64,000 bases of DNA. It comes from Gordius sp. MW1. Lineage: Eukaryota; Nematomorpha; Gordioida; Gordea; Gordiidae. How positions within the stretch are numbered: position 1 is the stretch's first letter; the number at the start of each line of letters is the position of its first letter. Made by a program: the position numbers and the translations under genes. Where the stretch lies: NCBI GenBank assembly GCA_964036665.1, contig OZ038526.1, forward strand, positions 9,052,001 through 9,116,000. Reading direction: 5' to 3'. Of the stretch, positions 57,701-64,000 are shown piece after piece. The notes beneath the pieces are model-generated. The model saw only the letters and a list, made by a program, of their open reading frames with translations, ran no database searches and had not been told where the DNA came from.

Positions 57701-60700
57701 ATTTTCATTTTTTTATAGCGAGAGTTAACACATCATTTAGGATTTAAGTAAATAAATATAAAATAAGGAGCTAAAATATAAATTAAATAGGAGTAAGGAG
57801 TACGAAAAATCTATACCTGGGTGAAGAAGTTTCTTGTCTGGTTGAGGCGTAAGAGGAGTCCGAATCTAAGATATAAGAACACCAATAGAATAGGCTAAAA
57901 AGTTGAAAATTATCTGGGATTTCAAAAAACACAAAACCCATCTTGTACCCTAGACTTAAAAAGGGGTTAAGTTAAATGCGTTAACGCTTGAATTTCAACC
58001 TATATATTTAAATGTGTAACTAAACTTCCTTCCAACTAGTTTTAATAACCCAAATCTATCTGTTTAGTCGACAAAAATCAAAGGTCGACCAAACAAAACG
58101 CAGCCGTTTTTACAACGCTACTATTCCCTAACCTAAATTAGTTCGATTAGGTTCTCGAAAAGCAGAAAGGAAAATTCAATAGCACCTATGTTTTTTTGTT
58201 GCCTGAGAGTGGGGGCAGCGGAGTCTCTGATTGCACTTTTGGGGTCGGCGTTATTTTGCTCCTTGATGGCTTTGTCCATGAGTTTGTCGTACTCGTCAAA
58301 TTGGTAACTGATGTGCTTTTTGATCCTACACGACCGAATGCCTGTCAGGGTTGATATCTTGGACAAATCCGAGGCTTGCGGCGCGGCCCCAAACTTGTGT
58401 CCTAACGTTTCTTTCTGCGTAAAAGACATGAATAACCCTGATTGATGAGAAGTTTAAATGGTATTTGGCTGCCAACAAAACAAATTTCCCAAATTTTTAA
58501 AAGGTAAAGAAGTGAAAATGGTAAAATAAAAAATGATTGAATTAGCGGAGATAAATGAATATAAGTTAGCCTTCAATATATTAATATCAAATTCTGAGGC
58601 CCCGTTACGGGAATATAAAACGTAATTGACCCAGTATTCCTTCCAACTTTGGCAATGAAACATAAATTCATTGAAAAGCATCGAAATAGAGGCACCTTCT
58701 TTACGAACATAGGTCCCCAAATTTACGTAAAAACAGTTGAAGATGGATAAACTTATAAATATATTTTCGGAGGTAGTCAATTGATCACAAAGTGGTTTAA
58801 CCCTCCGTTGGTCAGGTCAAAATCTTAACACGGATGGTAAAGGGGGTCATGATGACCCCAAACTTTAAATAGCTATAACTTTGTTGTATTATAATATAAA
58901 CTTAAAATTTTAAAAGCATAATACTATAACTCTTATCTGTAAATTGATATATTACTTTGGGTATTTGAACAAGTGGTTATAATCTTTTAATTACAATTAG
59001 TGAAACCCCTAAAATTTCCCCCTATGTGACTATATTTATTCATAACAATTTTTCCCCCGCAATTTCACAATATTTATAAGATCATATAAAATAAGGTTGG
59101 AACTATAATTATAGAAATTTGGCATAAAGCAACCTCAAAACAAAAAAATAGAGATGTCCAAACTTAGGGAATTTTTGGCCCTATGTTTTTTAAAGTAAAA
59201 AAGTTACTACTGTTCTTAGCCATTATTTTTCTAATTTTTGGACATCAATTAAATTTTTTTAATATAAATACATCATAGAAGGTTAGAATTAAGAATAGGA
59301 AAAAAATCTAATTGTAAAATCTTAAAACAAAAATTTTATGAGACTCTAAAAATAGTAAATTTTGTGTAAAAAATGAGATCTACAAGTTTTCTTAACGTTT
59401 AAAATTTAAATTATTTTAGATTGAAAAGGTAAAGTTTAAAATAGTCAGTTTATAATTAAACAATGGTAATATAAGTTCATTTTATAAATTTGGCATAAAA
59501 AAACATAAAAACAAAAAACTAGAGTTGTCCATACTTAAGGAATTTTTGACTTTTTATTTTTTGAGACAAAAAAGTTTCTATGTATTGTTATTGTTCAACT
59601 TAGTTTACGATTTTTACAATAGAAATACATCATATAAGGTTGAATTTGAGAATATGAAAATAATCTTGATGTAATATCTTAAAACATACATTATCAATTT
59701 TGCAAAAAATGAGACTTTCTACACATATTTAATATCAAATTTAATTTGTTTTAAATTATCAAGAAAGTTTTAATTCAGTTAATTTATAAACAGACATTAT
59801 AAAAGTTTATTAATCTGATTTTTTAGTCTATTAAAAATTAAGCTACTATAATATTAACTATAAAGTATAAACTCCTCAAACTAAGAATTAATGATTATTT
59901 ATTTGGGACCACTTGATAAAATTTTATCTTTTTATATTTATATACCATCTTCAGACAAAAAATATTAAATATATAGCATTTATTAATGTTAGATATGTTA
60001 GATATCCAAATACACAAACGCAAATGAGCATTTTTAAATACCACGAGGAAAAATAAACATGTTAAAATCTGAGTTTAAAAGTTAATATCTCAAATAAAAA
60101 GAAATGTTTAGAAAAATTTCTTTACCGATATGTTAAGAATAATGGTTTTTGAAAAAATTTCAATTTTTGTTTCATATTGTGGTGGGGTCCTGGAAGACCC
60201 CGGGCATCTAAAACACGCTGTATCTTAAAAACTATTTGATAAAAACAAGCCAAATTTTGCAGATATTCTAGGATAAATTTTATTAAGCTACTATAAAAAT
60301 GAAATTATAACAATCACTAACTTATTTTGTACAACGTTAATAAACCGCTTGGGGTCCTCATGACCCCACCTAGCCAACGGAGTGTTAAAATTGTTTTTTA
60401 GCGTGTTTCATAGAATCTTTGGGCATAAATAAAAAATTCAGCAAATTTTTTTACAACCAAAATTATTTATCACGTCGTTTACGGAATTATCGAGGATGTT
60501 GGCTATATTGATCCCCGCGATCGCGAGTCGTTCTTTTTTGCGGGTCAATTGCCGTTGGGTCTCGGTGAAGGAGTCGAGCAACGTCAATTTCGCCTCGAGC
60601 GCGGCGATCAATCGCTTCTAAATTTACAAACCATCCATAGATTCATTAGGCTATGCAATTTATGGGCTTACTTTTGGTGAAAAATGTCCTGCCCTGTCTT

Positions 60701-63700
60701 GTCCTGTCCAACTGAAGTTTATAATGGAAAACTAAAATTCCAGAAAAATATTAAATAAAAACTGCTGCTAGACTTTAATTGTTCTGACACTGGCAGGAGA
60801 CCAAAATTTAATAATGATGGGTAGCTCATATGTCCTATTAATTTTAAGAGTCGCCTGCAGATTTAATGGAAGCGGGTCTTAATAAAGTTTCATCAAAACG
60901 CCGGTACACGCAATCGAGAAATCCTTTACTCGAGTAATGCAATCCAAATAAACAACTTGTGTTGTACGTGGCGCAACTATAAAATTATTCGGCTCATAAG
61001 ATAGTTGTAAAATAGCATAATTAATTGAAGAGAAAGGTATTAATATTGATTGCTACTGGTAGCATATGGGGCGACGCCTTACATTATTCTCGTTGAGAAA
61101 GCAAGTATAAATGAATGCTAGGTGCCTAACGTGATCAGCACATTAAAAATTTGGTCCAATATTATAACTTTATAAAATGAGTTTGGAACATTGACAAAAT
61201 TCATAATATATTGAAGCAATATTTGTTCTTTTGTCACAAAATTAAAATAGATAGCGCCAAAGATATTGATCAAAAATTTAACCTAAAAAGGATTTTAATT
61301 TGTTGTTTGAGCAATATGAAATTTTCCTATATAAAAATAACGAAAAATCGGGCCATGTTTTTAATCTCACAATTAATAACCAGTGTTTGAAAGTTATCGA
61401 TGAAAACATCTTCTAGCTTAAAACTTAATATGACGTCTACACAATAACTTCTTCGCAACCGTTAAACATTAGATCCGCTCTTATATCACGACAAAATAAC
61501 ATGTGTACGTTCAACTTTTGGGACAAATTGTATGTTTGAAAATCGTGATAAAATAAAAAAGGGCAACAAAACAAAGGTCAAAAAAGTTTCCAAATCACAC
61601 CCAACTATTTAAGATGAAAGGAGCTTACGTGCTGGCAAATGGGGCAATACCAAGGCGTTTCTTCGTCTACGATGAGGTAGGTTTGGGGAAGGCAGGTTGG
61701 ATGATAGAAGGCTAGACAGTCGAGGCACGTTAAAACCTGAGGTAATCAATTACGGGTAGAAATATGATTAGGTGAATTAAAATTTTTATGCTTTTATATA
61801 AAAAATGGGACAATAATTCTAGCAATGAAATATTTAACATAGAAACTTGGCATTTTAGGTAAATAACTTGACATATATTGTAAATTTATGAGGGTGGTCT
61901 TACAGCAGAGGGCTTCGTTTTGCCACATTGGGTGCATCTGTTGTAAGTCTTGGGTTTCTTGGTTTTGGATGATTCTATATATTAAAACAAATATCAGCAT
62001 TAAAAACGCAATATATAGCTGCTATTTTAACCATGATTTTTTAAGTTAAATTAAATCTTCAATACCCATGGGAAGGGAAGTTTGGGACATCAAATTTTGT
62101 ATTTTATTTCCGGCCCTACGAATTGATTGCCTGAGAACACGTCGCCCATCTTCTAAAGGTTCCTTTGTGTCATTGTCCATTTTACTAAGCTAAAAAATTC
62201 GCAAATGTTTAATAAAGTATTAACATATTTAGTGTGTTATAAACATTACAGCATAAATGATTGATATAAATCCTATAAAGGTTAGCCCCGTTGAATATGA
62301 GGCCATTTGTCCTAAAATCTATTTTCTTGATCATGGAGATTTGACTATATTAAAAAAAGCTTAATAATGGTTGTATGTGACCCCTACTTATAAATTACAT
62401 TATAAATCATAAATAAAAGTGTTTATTAATAATTAAATGATGATAAATTTTGACCCATTTTTTGAGTAATGGGTCTTATATAAATTAAGAATACTCCTAA
62501 GTATCACTATTTTTGAAAAGGTACCTATTGTTACAAAAAAACATTTAAAAATATAATTAAAAGAGGGGTAATACCTTAGGTATTTAAGGAAGAGTCAAAG
62601 TTTTAACCCTAAAAATTGGCGTACAAAGGGTTTATGGTGTAAAAAAGTAATAAAGTACTAAGTCATTTTAATAATATATATGTGCTATAAGTTCACAAAT
62701 TAGAGATATACGTCCTGAGTTGGTGTAGAGCACTGTAATTGTGGTTTTTCTGAGTTTGATTTTGGTTCATTTACTGTATATTTGTTTTAAAACTACAAGA
62801 ATTTAAATTTACATTGAGGCAAGTTATCCAAGCTGGCTGAGTCACCATTACAATAAACATGTAGATCTTTATTATCATTTGAGTATTTAATATTGTTTCC
62901 TAAGTATTATCAAATTCATGTATAAATATAATTACAAATTTATTAATAATTTCCTCATGACTTAAAAATTTTTTAACCTTTGGGTTCTCCATCTATATCT
63001 TTATTGCTTGATTCATTTACATAGGGTTCTAGTTAATATTTAAATTATTGAAGATGACATCTTATTTATAAAAAAAATTAATACAATTGATATACCAGTA
63101 AATGTGAGCTTTCCAATAAGATTGTCATAGACAGATTTTAAGGATTCAATAGTTAGTAACAACCCCTTTCTTTCACTATACACAAACAAATGGGGTTATA
63201 GAAATTTTTTATAATAACTTTAATAAAATGATTATTATTAGTACAATGATCTACAGCCTGAGATAAGTATAAGTTGAGCATAATTATTACTGGCATATTA
63301 GTTCCCACAATTGATTTTGGTTGTTTTCTTTGTAGAGATATATATTACCATCTATGTCTTGTTGAAACCAATAGAAACTTCCCAAATTATCATGACCAAT
63401 TGGAAACTCTCTTAGGCTATCACCCTCCCTATTCAAAAGGTCATTTTTCAAGTCATTGTTATCATCAAATTGAGATTCAAGTAAATTCTAAGGTAAATTT
63501 TAATATTAATACATATAATTTATTATAATACCTTTAATATATTCAATTTAGAGGCGATTGAAAGTTTGTAATATTCTTTTTGGTTTAGATATGAAATTTC
63601 ATCATCTGTCAAATTATCTGTGAACTAAATTGAAAACTTTTGTCATTAATTGGTAAACAATACTTTAGCCAAATTTCTTTCCCAAAATTCTGTTCGCATT

Positions 63701-63934
63701 GATTTATATATTTTTTTCAGAAGATATTGTTGTAATTGGCATATTTCTATAAAAATTGTATTAATTACATTTATATAGCAAAAAATAAATAATAATACCC
63801 TCTGATGAGTTAACAATATTGTCCTCAAGTTGTTTTAATGTGTATTTAGGTATAGATAAAAAATTTGCGAATTTTTGAATAAACGAATAAATGACGACAA
63901 AATTTGGATTTTTAATACAATCAGATTGATCCAT
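51788..63934 (-). CDS. RSF1: RSF1 homolog (remodelling and spacing factor 1), sixteen exons
   Basis: Exons: 63934-63799, 63746-63664, 63624-63532, 63487-63291, 63175-63096, 63028-62978, 62899-62813, 62773-62712, 62189-62066, 61974-61904, 61736-61629, 60617-60483, 58414-58186, 57865-57817, 55379-55066, 52410-51788; 813 residues, all phases matching. RSF1 is the histone-binding subunit that works with the ISWI ATPase to space nucleosomes in the nucleus. A WHIM-type N-terminal domain spans about 10-190 (NFVVIYSFIQKFA, ESQFDDNNDLK, FPIGHDNLGSFYWFQ). The PHD finger is C318, C321, C332, C335, H340, C343, C359, C362. Then come RKKERLAIAGINIANIL and the RSF1-typical ISYQFDEYDKLMDKAI (444-459). The tail is Arg/Ser- then Pro-rich. 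A TGA directly precedes the ATG. Exon 12's end could instead be at GAC|GTGATA. Vertebrate RSF1 is longer. Confidence 0.93.
52679..55022. mobile_element. TA-flanked TIR element in RSF1 intron 15, split by the complex unit
   Basis: Inverted ends of about 110 bp (left GCGTTCGTGATGACGCGCG, AAGCGAAAAAAGG; right the reverse, with CGCTTCGCGCGTCACCAC). TA lies on both sides (52677-52678 and 55023-55024). Without the nested unit at 52952-54842 it is about 450 bp and non-coding. A TA target suggests the Tc1/mariner-like group, but that is inference. Confidence 0.75.
52952..54842 (+). repeat. Complex repeat unit, copy C
   Basis: 1.89 kb in the order of 1996-3856: AATTGCTATGCAATTTATGG, GTCC runs, GGTGCCCCACCC pairs, GCTATGCAATTTAACTAG modules, hairpin monomers, a repeated CCCTTCCCTTCCCCTCTT tract and the terminal GGGCC-GAA-GGCCC hairpin ending GGCCCGAGT. 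It lies inside another TIR element, which proves that this unit can insert as a discrete piece with these two ends. Confidence 0.88.
56731..57485. mobile_element. Element with GCCTCTGG ends and ATTCGAATCGAA repeats, RSF1 intron 14
   Basis: Ends GCCTCTGGGTAATATATTCG and CGATATCCAGAGGC pair. Both sub-terminal zones are full of TTCGAATCGAATTCGAAT palindromes. A partial relative lies at 36225-36356. No target duplication or ORF is clear. Confidence 0.6.
58063..58126. mobile_element. Half copy of the 38255 MITE family
   Basis: TTTAGTCGACAAAAATCAAAGG then GTCGACCAAAC, AACGCAGCCGTTTTTACAAC matches the right half of 38255-38458. The left half is missing. Lies in RSF1 intron 13. Confidence 0.7.
58801..60384. 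mobile_element. piggyBac-like non-autonomous element (1.58 kb) in RSF1 intron 12
   Basis: Ends CCCTCCGTTGGTCAGGT and, inverted, CACTCCGTTGGCTAGGT, with TTAA on both sides (58797-58800 and 60385-60388), the piggyBac target. Just inside both ends is GGGGTC-AT-GACCCC. The AT-rich interior has a diverged tandem repeat (GGCATAAAGCAACC and GGCATAAAAAAACA blocks about 360 bp apart) and no transposase. Confidence 0.88.
60643..60730 (+). repeat. Solo AATTGCTATGCAA-type end module
   Basis: GGCTATGCAATTTATGGGCT followed by GTCCTGCCCTGTC runs matches the inner end of the complex unit and 38869-38970; no monomers follow. Lies in RSF1 intron 11. Confidence 0.6.
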
Positions 63935-64000
63935 TCACATGAATAAAAAGGCAAATTACAATATTTGAAATTTCCAGCCAATAAGCAATGCCTTCCAAAA

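Noticed and set aside
58133..58429. RSF1 exon 13 as a separate small gene starting at MSFTQKE
   Set aside because: An acceptor site lies inside this frame at 58415-58416 and the phase fits exons 12 and 14; the protein motif matches mid-RSF1.

Overview
This is a eukaryotic, animal nuclear window. It is AT-rich, has spliced genes with GT-AG introns (several only 39-52 bp long), and is crowded with nested transposable elements. I could rebuild two host genes exon by exon, both on the minus strand, and both keep one consistent reading frame across every junction: a six-exon, 440-residue opsin (26782-37377) and a sixteen-exon, 813-residue homolog of the chromatin remodelling subunit RSF1 (51788-63934). 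An opsin plus RSF1 together with micro-introns suggests a small-intron invertebrate (flatworm or rotifer type). The lineage itself cannot be fixed from this sequence alone.

Layout. 1-3.9 kb: two head-to-head copies of a complex repeat unit (hairpin-bearing tandem monomers), one of them interrupted by a hAT-type MITE. 3.9-7.7 kb: MITEs and old dispersed repeats. 7.7-10.9 kb: a Ty3/gypsy pol ORF whose 3' end has become a 39-bp tandem array. 11.0-15.4 kb: a second Ty3/gypsy element with 193-bp LTRs and a CAATT target duplication, carrying a small LINE insertion in its integrase. 16.2-17.9 kb: a third copy of the complex unit. 18.2-22.4 kb: a decayed LINE, a 1.9-kb uninterrupted ATAC microsatellite, and an oppositely oriented LINE remnant. 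22.4-26.1 kb: direct and tandem duplications and a LINE endonuclease relic. 26.8-37.4 kb: the opsin gene, with a 6.8-kb first intron full of MITEs and a 3.9-kb hAT-type element. 38-42.3 kb: MITEs and a deleted hAT. 43.0-46.1 kb: a hAT element with a long transposase ORF and an 8-bp target duplication. 46.3-51.8 kb: a LINE 3' fragment, MITEs and AT-rich spacer. 51.8-63.9 kb: RSF1, whose 3' introns hold a fourth copy of the complex unit (nested in another TIR element) and a piggyBac-like element.

The two host genes are unrelated in function: one is a light-sensing receptor, the other a nucleosome-remodelling subunit. The mobile elements form a datable nest in which unrelated superfamilies interrupt one another. 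Boundaries supported by exact or near-exact target-site duplications are the firmest. Repeat edges without such duplications are approximate.
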